A stretch of 64,000 nt of DNA from Gemmatimonadales bacterium (lineage in GTDB: Bacteria; Gemmatimonadota; Gemmatimonadetes; Longimicrobiales; Gaopeijiaceae). Below, one piece after another: positions 8,641 to 19,243 of the stretch; position 1 is the first letter of the stretch, and each line of letters begins with the position of its first letter. The notes below the pieces were generated by a model that was not told the DNA's origin, did no database searches, and saw only the letters and a program-made list of their open reading frames with translations. Location: assembly GCA_007692605.1 (NCBI GenBank), contig REBS01000121.1, positions 1-64,000 of the forward strand, read 5' to 3'. Both the position numbers and the translations under genes were made by a program.

Positions 8641-10593
8641 GGCGAGCGCGCCGGCCTCGGAACCGATGCCCGGAGATGCCTTCCGTGTTCGCCGCAGGTC
8701 CCAGAGAGCTCCCCCTCCGACCATGACCTTGCGGCCCAGAGAGGTCATCGCCCGCCGGTGGAGATTGTCGTAGTCGTTGAGGCGGATCTCGCGATGGATC
8801 CCCCCATACACCCGGCCCGCCACGGCCACGGGACGCTGAAAGAACGTCGGGAGCGCCGGGATCGCCTCGAAGGCCTGTTCATAGTCCTTTTCGGCCTCCC
8901 GAATCAACTCCTCGATGAGCCCGGGCCACCCCGCGGGAAGTCCGCCCTTCTCGACCGCGCGGCCGATCTGGTCCGGCGTCACGCCGTGGGCCTCGAGTCG
9001 ATCCAGGGGAAGGTAGAGCCGCCCGGTCCTCCAGTCCTCACCCACATCCCTGAGGATGTTCGTGAGTTGCATGGCATGCCCCATCAACTCGGCCCGACGA
9101 AGCACCCACGGCGTGTGGGTCCCGAACAGCTCGGTGAGCCAGAGTCCGACCACCGACGCCACGCGATAGGAATAGACACGCAGCGCCTCGAGGTCCTCGA
9201 ATTCCGTGGGCTCGATATCCATCGCCACCCCCCGAAGCAGCTCTTCGACGTACCGAAAGGGAACCGAGCGTCCGGCCGTTTCTCCCATCACTTCATCGAG
9301 GAGGGGGATCCCGGTGGTCCGACCCCCATAGGCCTCTCGGCTCCAATGGCTCCAGGCCTTCAGGCGGGCACGCCGAAGCGCAGGAGGGTCGTCGGGGTTC
9401 CGATCCACGAGGTCGTCGGTGAAGCGGCAAAAGGCGTAGACGCCCGATACGAGTCGCCCCTCGTCGCGGGGAAAAAGCCGAGCCGAGAACCGAAAGGACT
9501 TGGAGTGATGGGCGAAGTAGGAGGTCCACTCCCCATCCTCTCCAAGCGCCGTCGCCTCGAGGCGGACGGCCTCGAGGATCTCGGCATCGACCGTCGCCAC
9601 CCCGGCCTCCGGGGCGGTCGCCCGGGACTCGCCGGTGCCGGCGGTCGAGGGGAGGATCGAATGCCCGAACTCCGCCTCCTCATCTGCCAGCGCACCCTCT
9701 GCGCGCGACAGCCAGGATCGAAGAGTCTCATCGAGACCGGCCGCCCGGGGGAACGTGTGGACCCGGTGCCGGATGAGGCGCTCGGCCTCGGTGCGAAGGA
9801 CCTCGATTCCCCGCCGCATGATCGAGCCCCCCAGGTGATCCCGACGGACGAGGAACTCGGCGATCTCGAGGGGTGAGCCTTCGGGAAACGTCTCGTACCC
9901 CGCGATCGCGAGGGGCCAGGTCCATTTCTTCTGGCCCAAGTCCTGCAGCGCCGGCTTGCCCACCTCGGCGGACCGACACAGGTCGAGGAAGTCGTCGACT
10001 CTCTGATACAGGCACCCGACCTGCCGCCCGAAGGCGACCCACTCGTCGACCGAGGGGGCCGGGGACGAGTCGAGAAATGCGGGGAGGGCGAACGCCGCGC
10101 CGAACAGCTCCCCGGACTTTCCGCCGATGATCTCCAGGTACTCCGCTTCGGAAAGACGTCGTCCGCGTGCCGCGCACTGGGCCTTCTCGCCGGCGACCGT
10201 CCGCTCCACCGCCCGAGCAAAGGCTTCCACGAACTCGAGCGAACCGGTCAGGGCGGCGGCTCGATAGGCGGCGGTCAGCAGGTGGTCCCCCTCGAGGAGC
10301 GCGACCCCGATCCCGCTTCGGGCCGCCAGAGCTGGCTCTCCCCGCCGCCTCCCCGCCTCGTCCAGGATGTCGTCGTGAAGGAGCGACGCCTCGTGGACCA
10401 TCTGCACCGCAAGCGCCCCGTACCAGAAGCCCCGGGGGGCCGGGTTGGTGGCGGAGAATCCGCCCGCGGCGAACGCAATCAAAGGTCTGAGCAGCTGGCC
10501 TTCGAGGGCCAGTGACGGAAAGCGGGCTTCAGTGCTCAGCGTCACAAGGGCATCCTCGAGCCCCTCCCGAAGCTCCAGGGACCGATCGATCAT
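8620..10593 (-). CDS. polyprenyl diphosphate synthase-phytoene synthase fusion
   Basis: One 657-residue frame carries two carotenoid enzymes. Residues 1-300 are a trans-prenyl diphosphate synthase with first Asp motif DDILD (74-78) and second DDFLD (200-204). After an Ala/Glu-rich linker (about 300-345), residues 350-630 are phytoene synthase (CrtB): SFRFSARLFP, first Asp motif DDLVD (393-397), and LTNILRDVGEDWRTGRLYLP with D516 and D520. The ATG at 10593 overlaps the cruF stop (ATGA). It could convert IPP/allylic diphosphate to GGPP and then to phytoene in one polypeptide. No stop or frameshift separates the halves. The first domain has the short form of the motif, so its product chain length (C20 or longer) is not certain. 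Confidence 0.88.
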   Translation of the reverse strand: MIDRSLELREGLEDALVTLSTEARFPSLALEGQLLRPLIAFAAGGFSATNPAPRGFWYGALAVQMVHEASLLHDDILDEAGRRRGEPALAARSGIGVALLEGDHLLTAAYRAAALTGSLEFVEAFARAVERTVAGEKAQCAARGRRLSEAEYLEIIGGKSGELFGAAFALPAFLDSSPAPSVDEWVAFGRQVGCLYQRVDDFLDLCRSAEVGKPALQDLGQKKWTWPLAIAGYETFPEGSPLEIAEFLVRRDHLGGSIMRRGIEVLRTEAERLIRHRVHTFPRAAGLDETLRSWLSRAEGALADEEAEFGHSILPSTAGTGESRATAPEAGVATVDAEILEAVRLEATALGEDGEWTSYFAHHSKSFRFSARLFPRDEGRLVSGVYAFCRFTDDLVDRNPDDPPALRRARLKAWSHWSREAYGGRTTGIPLLDEVMGETAGRSVPFRYVEELLRGVAMDIEPTEFEDLEALRVYSYRVASVVGLWLTELFGTHTPWVLRRAELMGHAMQLTNILRDVGEDWRTGRLYLPLDRLEAHGVTPDQIGRAVEKGGLPAGWPGLIEELIREAEKDYEQAFEAIPALPTFFQRPVAVAGRVYGGIHREIRLNDYDNLHRRAMTSLGRKVMVGGGALWDLRRTRKASPGIGSEAGALASPSKRA

Positions 10594-11453
10594 GCCGGCT
10601 CCCCGGCGATCCGGTCGGTGCTGGGTGCGCCCGGTGTCCCCCGGGCCACCGCCCGATGGAGCCCCCAGGCTGCGAGGTACGAGAGGAAGGTGACCAGAAC
10701 CGCGAGCCAGAGCCCTTCCAGCACAATCATCCCGACGGGCATCAGGAGGGTTACCCCGTAGTAGGCGAGCGCGTAGGACGGCGGGATGGTCCGGGTCCAG
10801 GAGCGGATGCCCAGGAGCTCCATCGCTGCCATCAGTAGAACCCCTGTTCCCAACCACCCGGCCAGGTTCACCCAGGGCATCTTGAAGTAGGGCCCGGTGT
10901 CCGTCCAGATCCAGTAGTAGGGTGCCTGAAAGCTCATGGCGGGATCGAGCGCCAGATCCCAGAGGGTGAGAAGGACCGCGGCAAACACGATCCGGGGGAA
11001 CCACCGCAGGGCCCCCGGAAAGGTCTCGCGAGCCAGAATCCAGGCTGGAACGGCCATCAGGAACCAGGAGAGGGGGATCACCCAGGGTACCCGGTCGGCG
11101 ATCTTGTATCCCAGGAGGCTCGTGTACTCGTAGAGACCGAAGGGAATCCCGTACCCGGTCCCGAAGAACTCCGACAGGAAGGAGATCAGGTAGACCGTCA
11201 GGAAGGCCGGTACCCACCGAAGCCCGCCCCAGCGGACGAGCGCGATTCCGAGGACCACGGCCCCGATGATGATATGGAGCTGAGCGAAGAACGCGTACGA
11301 AATACGCCAGAACCCGATCAGGGATGGCGGAATCCGCTCGGGATTCAGTCCAAAAATCCCGTATCCGGCAAGGGCTGTGATCGTGAAAGCCAGGAGGAGA
11401 GCGATGCCCCACCCCGCGGGTGTCCGGTGCCAGTTCGCGTCGGGGCCCGTCAC
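10590..11453 (-). CDS. cruF: CruF-type carotenoid biosynthesis membrane protein
   Basis: This 287-residue polytopic membrane protein has about seven to eight hydrophobic helices. It matches the carotenoid biosynthesis (DUF422) family that includes CruF, the gamma-carotene 1',2'-hydratase. Typical patches are SEFFGTGYGIPFGLYEYT near residue 90 and WDLALDPAMSF near residue 160, which supply the acidic residues conserved in this family. The start is GTG at 11453, overlapping the carH stop as GTGA, and its stop overlaps the ATG of the synthase fusion. Position between a photoreceptor and phytoene synthase supports a role in acyclic or monocyclic hydroxylated carotenoids. The exact substrate cannot be read from sequence. 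Confidence 0.8.
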   Translation of the reverse strand: MTGPDANWHRTPAGWGIALLLAFTITALAGYGIFGLNPERIPPSLIGFWRISYAFFAQLHIIIGAVVLGIALVRWGGLRWVPAFLTVYLISFLSEFFGTGYGIPFGLYEYTSLLGYKIADRVPWVIPLSWFLMAVPAWILARETFPGALRWFPRIVFAAVLLTLWDLALDPAMSFQAPYYWIWTDTGPYFKMPWVNLAGWLGTGVLLMAAMELLGIRSWTRTIPPSYALAYYGVTLLMPVGMIVLEGLWLAVLVTFLSYLAAWGLHRAVARGTPGAPSTDRIAGEPA

Positions 11454-12412
11454 GCCGACCGGACCCCGGTCATGCTGCTCCCCCGCTCCTCGCGACGCTC
11501 GACCCACTCGATGAAGGACACGGCAGAAGGGAAGGTCATGAAGGTGCGGAAGGGGAGATCCGTGCCATCGTCCAACCCACTCGACGCCGCTCCGCCGAAC
11601 ACGAGATCGAAGGGTGAGGCGGGGCGATAGAATTCTCGGAGCACATCGAGGCACCGACGCATGTGCCCGATCGAGGTGGGCGGAGAGAACGACACGCACA
11701 CCAGTTCGGCACCCCGGGCACGCTGAATCGCCGCAAATTCCTCGGGGGGCGTATCGGCCCCCAGGTAATGGACGGTCCAACCCGCGCGCTCGAGCAGAAT
11801 CCGGACACACATGGCTCCGATGTGATGTCGATTGCCCTCCATCGATCCCACGACCGCCGTCGGCCGAGAGACGGGCAGGTCCTCGCCCGGGGCGATCCCC
11901 GCCCAAGCATCATCGGAGAGCCGGACGAGCGCCTCGAGCACCGCCTGGCTGGCGATATGCTCCTCGCCGATCCGAAGTCGTCCCTCCCTCCAGGCCATGC
12001 CGACCTCCTCCATGAACGGTTGGATTCCCCCGTCGCAGACCCGGGCGAAGGCGAGGCTCTCGCGCGAACCCAGGTCGTGGAAGAGGGCGGAAATGCGTCG
12101 AGGGTATCCGCGGATCAGCCATCCCATCGCAAGGGACACGGTCCGGGAATAGTCATCATGACGAATCGCATCCTGTACCGCCAGCCAGACGTGAGATTCG
12201 AAGGGGGTGAATGGAGCGAGATAGGTCTGGACGCCCCGGCCGTTCGCGAACTCCAGCACCTCCCTCAGGTAGATCCGACGATGGCCCCCGTCGGTCTTGT
12301 CCGATTCAAGTTCGCCGGCATCGGTCCATCGCTTCACGGTCGACGGGTGGACGTCGAGAAGTTCGGCGGCCTCGGATGTGGTCAGGAACAGTTCGGAATT
12401 GAAGGCCTGCAT
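11450..12412 (-). CDS. carH: CarH-type B12-dependent light-sensing MerR repressor
   Basis: This 320-residue regulator has an N-terminal MerR-type helix-turn-helix (residues 8-50, TTSEAAELLDVHPSTVKRW then GGHRRI), a helical B12-capping domain and a C-terminal cobalamin-binding Rossmann domain. The capping domain keeps the photoreceptor signature W-x9-E-H (W141, E151, H152). The cobalamin motif reads E192-x-N194-x-H196-x-x-G199, i.e. the usual Asp is Asn but the ligand His is present. In this family adenosylcobalamin promotes a DNA-binding tetramer in the dark, and light breaks it. The start is preceded by CAGGAG. It is the first gene of the carotenoid operon and lies beneath its own candidate operator. 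Confidence 0.88.
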   Translation of the reverse strand: MQAFNSELFLTTSEAAELLDVHPSTVKRWTDAGELESDKTDGGHRRIYLREVLEFANGRGVQTYLAPFTPFESHVWLAVQDAIRHDDYSRTVSLAMGWLIRGYPRRISALFHDLGSRESLAFARVCDGGIQPFMEEVGMAWREGRLRIGEEHIASQAVLEALVRLSDDAWAGIAPGEDLPVSRPTAVVGSMEGNRHHIGAMCVRILLERAGWTVHYLGADTPPEEFAAIQRARGAELVCVSFSPPTSIGHMRRCLDVLREFYRPASPFDLVFGGAASSGLDDGTDLPFRTFMTFPSAVSFIEWVERREERGSSMTGVRSA

Positions 12413-12463
12413 CGGGACTCCTGCATAGGGAGGAGGAGACGATCACGAAACCGCTCGTCCCCC

Positions 12464-12492
12464 AGTATAAAGCGGTTACACGAAGATGTCAA
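12464..12492 (-). promoter_or_regulatory. sigma-70-type promoter of the carH-cruF-crt operon
   Basis: Read on the minus strand, TTGACA (12492-12487) is followed after exactly 17 bp by TATACT (12469-12464). This is a consensus -35 and a five-of-six -10 element in an otherwise very GC-rich context. The expected start site lies about 45 bp upstream of the carH ATG. Confidence 0.8.
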
Positions 12493-12497
12493 AGTAC

Positions 12498-12530
12498 TCT
12501 GTACATATTCTGGACAGATCCTGCACACAC
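12498..12530. promoter_or_regulatory. candidate CarH operator: three 11-bp direct repeats
   Basis: Three head-to-tail 11-mers (12498-12508, 12509-12519, 12520-12530) all fit the pattern nnTGnACAnnn: tcTGTACAtat, tcTGGACAgat and ccTGCACAcac. Published CarH operators are described as 11-bp direct repeats with a T and an ACA at these offsets, one repeat per DNA-binding domain. A degenerate fourth unit in the same phase (12487-12497) overlaps the -35 hexamer. The position fits repression of the adjacent operon by CarH in the dark. Confidence 0.75.
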
Positions 12531-12558
12531 CACCCCCCCCCGATGAGTTCCGGCTCCC

Positions 12559-13989
12559 CTATGCTCCCCCTTCGTGCTCTTCGACCGCCAGTCGGGCGAC
12601 CGCGTCGATCATCTGCGAAAAGATCAACGCGTGGGCGGGCACCAGCGAATACCAGTAGAGCGTCCCCGGAAGCCCGGACGGTGCGAACAGCGCCGTCTGG
12701 ATCAGGCGGGTCCCCCCATTTTCCGGCTCCGCCTCCCACTGGAGCCAGGCCTTCCCCGGGACCCGCATTTCGGCCCTCAGGCGCAGGAGCCTCCCCGGCT
12801 CCAGCGCCTCGACACGCCAGAAGTCGACCGCCTCTCCGACGCTCAGGTCACTCGGGTGCCGACGACCCCGGCGCAGACCCGGCCCTCCGAAGAGCTGGTC
12901 GACGAGGCCGCGGAATTCCCATGCCCACCGCCAGACCAGCCAACCCCGCGTCCCTCCGACCGAGGTGAATGTGCGATACACGGCCTCGGGCGGCAGCTCG
13001 ACCCGACGGGTCCGGACCTCACGCATGATGCCCTCGCGATCCTCGAACTCGGAGGTCGCCCCGTCGCCCAGTGCTCCACTCCACCGGGTGGTCACCGCCC
13101 CGGTCTCGATACGCTCCAGCGCCAACTCCACCGCCCGCCGGTAGGAAATGGGAACGATCTCGGGAAAGAGCTCTCGCGCTCGCGTCACGTCGCCGACAAC
13201 CGGTTGGACGACCCCCTCGACGAGAGGCACGGCGATCGCGTTCGGGATCGGGGTCACGAGGCCCACCCAACGGGCCGACAGCCCCGGGGTCAGCACCGGC
13301 ACCGGGATGATCAGCCGCTTCAGCCCCCGAACCTCGGCGTATCCGATCATCATCGACCGGAAGGTCAGCACATCGGTGCCTACCTCGAGCACATCGAGCG
13401 GCTCGCCCCTCTCGGCAGCGGCCACGAGATAGGCGAGGATATCCCGGACCGCGATCGGCTGGACTTCGTTTTGAATCCATCGGGGGGCGACCATCGCGGG
13501 AAGTCGCTCGGTCAGATACCGCACCATCTCGAACGAGGCCGAGCCGGACCCGATGATCGGTCCCGCACGAAGTTCGGTCGCCGGAAGGCCCTCTCGAAGG
13601 ATCTCGCCGACCTCGGCTCGGCTCGACAGGTGCTCTGAAGCGGGATCCTCCGACTCCGGCAGAATCCCCCCCAGGTAGACCACCAGCGGCCCACTCCGGC
13701 AGACCTCGACGAAATTCCGCGCGGCCTCGCGATCGCGCTCGGCGAAGTCGGCTCCCGCATACATCGAATGCACGAGGTAATACGCGACGTCGATGTCATC
13801 GGCCAGGCCCGTCAGGGAAGCGGGGTCGGAGAGGTCTCCCCGCCGGATCTCGACCCTATCGACCCAGTCCTTCCCCTCGAGTTTTCGGGGATCCCGGACC
13901 ACGACCCGGACCACGTGCCCCCTGTCGAGAAGACGAGGAACGAGACGCCCACCGATGTAGCCGGTCGCGCCGGTAACGAGAACACGCAC
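12559..13989 (-). CDS. SDR-family NAD(P)-binding protein with C-terminal DUF2867
   Basis: The first ~300 of 476 residues form an atypical extended short-chain dehydrogenase/epimerase: nucleotide-binding GATGYIGGRLVPRLL at residues 7-21 and an AYYLVHSM segment near 90. The C-terminal ~150 residues are a START-like DUF2867 region with conserved tryptophans (RGWLVWRWAWEFRGLVDQL). Such fusions are annotated as NAD(P)H-binding or oxidoreductase proteins and the substrate is unknown. It ends 27 bp before the carH operator repeats and lies in the same orientation, so it is upstream of, and probably transcribed separately from, the carotenoid operon. Gene symbol not assignable. Confidence 0.8.
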   Translation of the reverse strand: MRVLVTGATGYIGGRLVPRLLDRGHVVRVVVRDPRKLEGKDWVDRVEIRRGDLSDPASLTGLADDIDVAYYLVHSMYAGADFAERDREAARNFVEVCRSGPLVVYLGGILPESEDPASEHLSSRAEVGEILREGLPATELRAGPIIGSGSASFEMVRYLTERLPAMVAPRWIQNEVQPIAVRDILAYLVAAAERGEPLDVLEVGTDVLTFRSMMIGYAEVRGLKRLIIPVPVLTPGLSARWVGLVTPIPNAIAVPLVEGVVQPVVGDVTRARELFPEIVPISYRRAVELALERIETGAVTTRWSGALGDGATSEFEDREGIMREVRTRRVELPPEAVYRTFTSVGGTRGWLVWRWAWEFRGLVDQLFGGPGLRRGRRHPSDLSVGEAVDFWRVEALEPGRLLRLRAEMRVPGKAWLQWEAEPENGGTRLIQTALFAPSGLPGTLYWYSLVPAHALIFSQMIDAVARLAVEEHEGGA

Positions 13990-14080
13990 GAAAGACCTCC
14001 ACGGGGAAAGAAAGGAGCGGGAGCAGGATGACTACCCGCCGGCCCGAGCGAGGATTCCAATGGATGGATCTACCGGGCGA

Positions 14081-15751
14081 TCAGGACTCGGGCTGAGACC
14101 TCTTCAGGACCCCGGTGATGAAGGGGAGCAACTGTTTTTTTCGACTCACCACACCCGAGAGCCGAAAGACCTCGCGTTCGATCACGGCCGGATAGGAGAT
14201 CGCGTCGATCAACTCCGCTCCCCCCTTGACCACGAGGAGCGAATCCTGCGTCTTCACGTCGGTCACCATCAGGATCGCGAAGTCGAGCTGCTCCTCGCTG
14301 CGGAATCGCTCCAGTTCGGCGGACAACTCCGGGCCTCGCTCCCAGAACTGCTCGAACCCGAGTTCCTCGACCTGCGAGATGGCGAATCGACGACCGCCCT
14401 CCTCGTACTCCTTCCGATCGAGCGCCAGGACCGCGGCCGGGGGGCTGTCCGCGACCACCGACCCGGACGAGAAGATGATCTCGGCCAGCTCCGCACCCGT
14501 CACCTGGGTGAGTTCCTCGAGCCACCCGAGGATTTCCCTGTCGATGGGTGTGGTCGTGGGGCTTCGAAGGTTCAGGGTGTCCGAGACGAGGCCTCCCATG
14601 AGGATTCCCGCCATCTCCCGGGACGGGGTGATCTGCGCCGCACGGTACTTGTCAGCCACGATCGTACATGTCGACCCGACCGGTCGGTTGATGAAGAGAA
14701 TGGGCTCTTCCGTGCGGAGATCCCCCAGTCGATGGTGGTCCACGACCTCGACAATCTGCACCTGGTCCGCGCCCGCCACCGCCTGGGACAATTCGTTGTG
14801 GTCGACCAGGATGAGTCGCGTACTGCTGGGGAGTAGAAGATCGCGTCGGGTGAACACCCCCTCCAGCCGTCCTCCATCATCGGTGACCATGAAGACCGAG
14901 GGGTCGAGCTGACTGGTCCGCCTGCGAACCGAGTCCACGGGATCGTGGGCCGAGAAGCGAGCCGGCGCCTCGCCCATGACCGAATCCACCCGGGCGGCCG
15001 TACGGATCGTCCAGGCCGTCGTGGCCGTGTCGTGGTGACTCGAAATGATGCTGGTGCCCCGGGCCTTCGCGCTCTCGATGATGCGCGGCTCCACCTCGAG
15101 TCCGCCGGTGACCACAAGGAGTCGCACACCCAGTTCGATCGCCGACGTCTGGATATCGGAACGATCGCCGACCACGATAACGGAGCGTTCGGGAGGAATG
15201 TCTCCCGATGACTGGAACCGCCGGAAGGACTCGAGGTCCATGGCGGCGACCCTCACCCAGAGCGGCTCGACGACCTCGGCGCGCTCGACATGGAGCACCT
15301 GCGCATCCAGAGCGGAGATGACCGAGTCGAGCGAAGACTCCACCCGTCGGATGTCACGCCCCCCACCCGACTTCGGAATGAAATACTCGCCGAGCTGGAA
15401 GATGCTCAACACCCCGAGCAGCGTGCGGTCGGGCCGAACAACGGGAAGGAGCTGAAAATCATGCTCGTCGATCAACTCGAGCGCCCGGGCGCAGGTATCC
15501 CCCGGACCGACAGTAACGACCTCCGAAGTCATCTGATCCCGAAGTCTCGGGGTCACATCGGAGATAAACGGAGGAAGGGGGACTCCGAAGTGGTCCAGGA
15601 TCGCATCGATCCGAGCGTTCGAATTCCCGCAGCGGGCCGCCCGGAAGTCCCCGCCGGTCGTCCGGCGCTTGAAGTCGGCGTAGGCGAGCGCCGAACAGAT
15701 CGCGTCCGCGTCAGGGTTCCGGTGTCCGAAGATGTACGTGGGGGTGGCCAT
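14081..15751 (-). CDS. family II (DHH) inorganic pyrophosphatase with CBS-DRTGG insert
   Basis: This 556-residue Mn-dependent pyrophosphatase of the DHH family hydrolyses PPi to phosphate. The metal motif GHRNPDADAICSA gives H10, D14 and D16, matching H9/D13/D15 of the classical enzymes. SSHHDT, VDHNELSQ and VEVVDHHRLGD supply the remaining family motifs. Between residues ~70 and ~300 a CBS-DRTGG-CBS regulatory insert (two CBS pairs flanking VIVVGDRSDIQ) indicates adenine-nucleotide control. I chose the ATG at 15751: it follows the chaN stop by 7 bp and has GAGG upstream, whereas an earlier ATG at 15802 would overlap chaN by 44 bp. Confidence 0.9.
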   Translation of the reverse strand: MATPTYIFGHRNPDADAICSALAYADFKRRTTGGDFRAARCGNSNARIDAILDHFGVPLPPFISDVTPRLRDQMTSEVVTVGPGDTCARALELIDEHDFQLLPVVRPDRTLLGVLSIFQLGEYFIPKSGGGRDIRRVESSLDSVISALDAQVLHVERAEVVEPLWVRVAAMDLESFRRFQSSGDIPPERSVIVVGDRSDIQTSAIELGVRLLVVTGGLEVEPRIIESAKARGTSIISSHHDTATTAWTIRTAARVDSVMGEAPARFSAHDPVDSVRRRTSQLDPSVFMVTDDGGRLEGVFTRRDLLLPSSTRLILVDHNELSQAVAGADQVQIVEVVDHHRLGDLRTEEPILFINRPVGSTCTIVADKYRAAQITPSREMAGILMGGLVSDTLNLRSPTTTPIDREILGWLEELTQVTGAELAEIIFSSGSVVADSPPAAVLALDRKEYEEGGRRFAISQVEELGFEQFWERGPELSAELERFRSEEQLDFAILMVTDVKTQDSLLVVKGGAELIDAISYPAVIEREVFRLSGVVSRKKQLLPFITGVLKRSQPES

Positions 15752-15758
15752 CGGCGCC

Positions 15759-16802
15759 TCAGCGGGTCGGGGCGAGAAGGATGAAGTCGCCCCGGCCGCC
15801 ATGCGCCACAGGATCGAAATCGGACCCGGGGTCGACCGGGTAGCCGATGATCAGGAGCATGGTGGTACCCGGCCGGTAGTGTTGCACCAACTCGGGAATC
15901 CCGGTACCGTTCGCCACATGAAAGGCGCCGGCGACATGGATGATCCGATCCACCGCGTCCGCACGGATGGCCTCGACGATCGTCCAGGCCATCCCCGCGT
16001 CCCAGAGCCCCTGCGCCTCGAGCATTCGCTCCGCGGCCGCCTCACCCTCCGGGCCCGACACCCCGTGGGGACCCGCGCCTTCCATCAGGGATTCCCACTC
16101 GGCCCGGTAGGCGTCCGAAGGGCCGGGATACGGCAGGGGGGGAAGCCAGCGCCGCGCGGATGGGGGAAGTTCCGCCAGGGATTCGGTCCCGAGCCGACTC
16201 ACCCGGTTCACGTAGCGCCGCGGAGGGTTGGCCCCCAGTAAGGGAAGGCCCGCCTCACGCGCCATCTCGACATAGGGCCGATAGTCGGAAGCGTAGTTGT
16301 CCCAGGGACGCGAAGCTCGCAGGAAGTGCTCCTCGCTGATCCATCCGCCCAGATATTCGTCGAGGACCTCCTGAACGTCGGTCTCGAACATCTCGAGCGA
16401 GATCGCCGTCGAGGTATCGGCGGTGATCCCCGCCGCCACCAGCGCATGCCGGGCCCGATGTCCAACCCCGTCGTTGTGAATCTCACCGAGGAGCACGACC
16501 TCGACATCACCCGCTGCCCGAACCAGGTCGGCCCACTCCACCGGAGACCCCGACCCCGTGTAGACCCGGATCTCTTCGGGGGGGTGAAGGGCCGATTCGA
16601 TGGCCGACTCGAGGCGTGGATCGACCGGGCGATCGGGGCGATCCGGGGCGGTGTGAACCATCGGCGGCCGGGCGGTGTCGACATCGTCGGTCCCCGGGCT
16701 CGACGCGCACGCTGCGAGCACGAGGACCACCGCGCACACGGCCGCCATCCGGGGCGTGCGCACGCCCCCCGTACTCAGCCTCGCCCGGATCGCCCGGACC
16801 AT
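15759..16802 (-). CDS. ChaN-family heme-binding lipoprotein
   Basis: A signal peptide with lipobox VLAAC (Cys32) anchors this 347-residue protein. It is followed by a Pro/Asp-rich spacer and a ChaN/DUF399 domain starting near residue 85. Family blocks are VVLLGEIHNDGVGHRARH, ISLEMFETDVQEVLDEYL and the C-terminal HVAGAFHVANGTGIPELV. Family members such as Campylobacter ChaN bind heme in a periplasm-facing dimer. It sits 4 bp downstream of gyrB and 7 bp upstream of the pyrophosphatase, so co-transcription is likely, without an obvious functional link. Confidence 0.82.
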   Translation of the reverse strand: MVRAIRARLSTGGVRTPRMAAVCAVVLVLAACASSPGTDDVDTARPPMVHTAPDRPDRPVDPRLESAIESALHPPEEIRVYTGSGSPVEWADLVRAAGDVEVVLLGEIHNDGVGHRARHALVAAGITADTSTAISLEMFETDVQEVLDEYLGGWISEEHFLRASRPWDNYASDYRPYVEMAREAGLPLLGANPPRRYVNRVSRLGTESLAELPPSARRWLPPLPYPGPSDAYRAEWESLMEGAGPHGVSGPEGEAAAERMLEAQGLWDAGMAWTIVEAIRADAVDRIIHVAGAFHVANGTGIPELVQHYRPGTTMLLIIGYPVDPGSDFDPVAHGGRGDFILLAPTR

Positions 16803-16806
16803 CGGA

Positions 16807-18798
<1,992 letters not shown>

Positions 18799-18862
18799 TT
18801 AGCGAAATCTCTCTCCTGAGACCATTCCTCGATGGGCCCCTGACATGCGAGAAGGGGCGCGG

Positions 18863-19243
18863 TCAGACGCCACCGTCCGATCCCCCGCTGAATTCCGACG
18901 ACGCGGAGTCGGGATCCTCCGCCAGAAGGAAGACGATTCGCTCGATACGCCCGTCCTGCTTTCCCGCGTTCAGCCGCGCCATGAACTCGTGTCGCATCAG
19001 GTTGAGTTCGCTCATCCATGCACTGGATCGGACCTCGACGTAGAGGACGCCCCGGGCCACCCCGCGCGCCCGGGTCACCCGTGAGATCGCGTCTCCGACG
19101 ATTTCGGGCCAGGCCGCCACCAGGTCCTGCTGCTCGAGCGCACCCCGGATCCCCCACTTGCTGAGAAGCCCGGAAAGCAGATCCCCGATGCGGTCCGGAT
19201 CCCCGCTGCCTCCATTCGCGCCTCCCGACCCACGCCCCCTCAT
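18863..19243 (-). CDS. dciA: DciA-like DUF721 protein
   Basis: This 126-residue protein has a DUF721 core: a Trp in LLSKWGIRGALEQ, VAAWPEIVGDAISRVT and the RGVLYVEVRSSAWMSELNLMR block. DciA is the ancestral bacterial operator of DnaB helicase loading. The ATG overlaps the recF stop (ATGA), and gyrB starts 112 bp downstream. The Gly/Asp-rich termini look unstructured. The replication-repair neighbourhood agrees with the assignment. Confidence 0.85.
   Translation of the reverse strand: MRGRGSGGANGGSGDPDRIGDLLSGLLSKWGIRGALEQQDLVAAWPEIVGDAISRVTRARGVARGVLYVEVRSSAWMSELNLMRHEFMARLNAGKQDGRIERIVFLLAEDPDSASSEFSGGSDGGV

Noticed and set aside
10594..11412. N-terminal extension of the crt fusion frame by about 270 codons
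   Set aside because: It overlaps the cruF gene out of frame and shows no homology. The ATG at 10593 in an ATGA overlap is the natural start.
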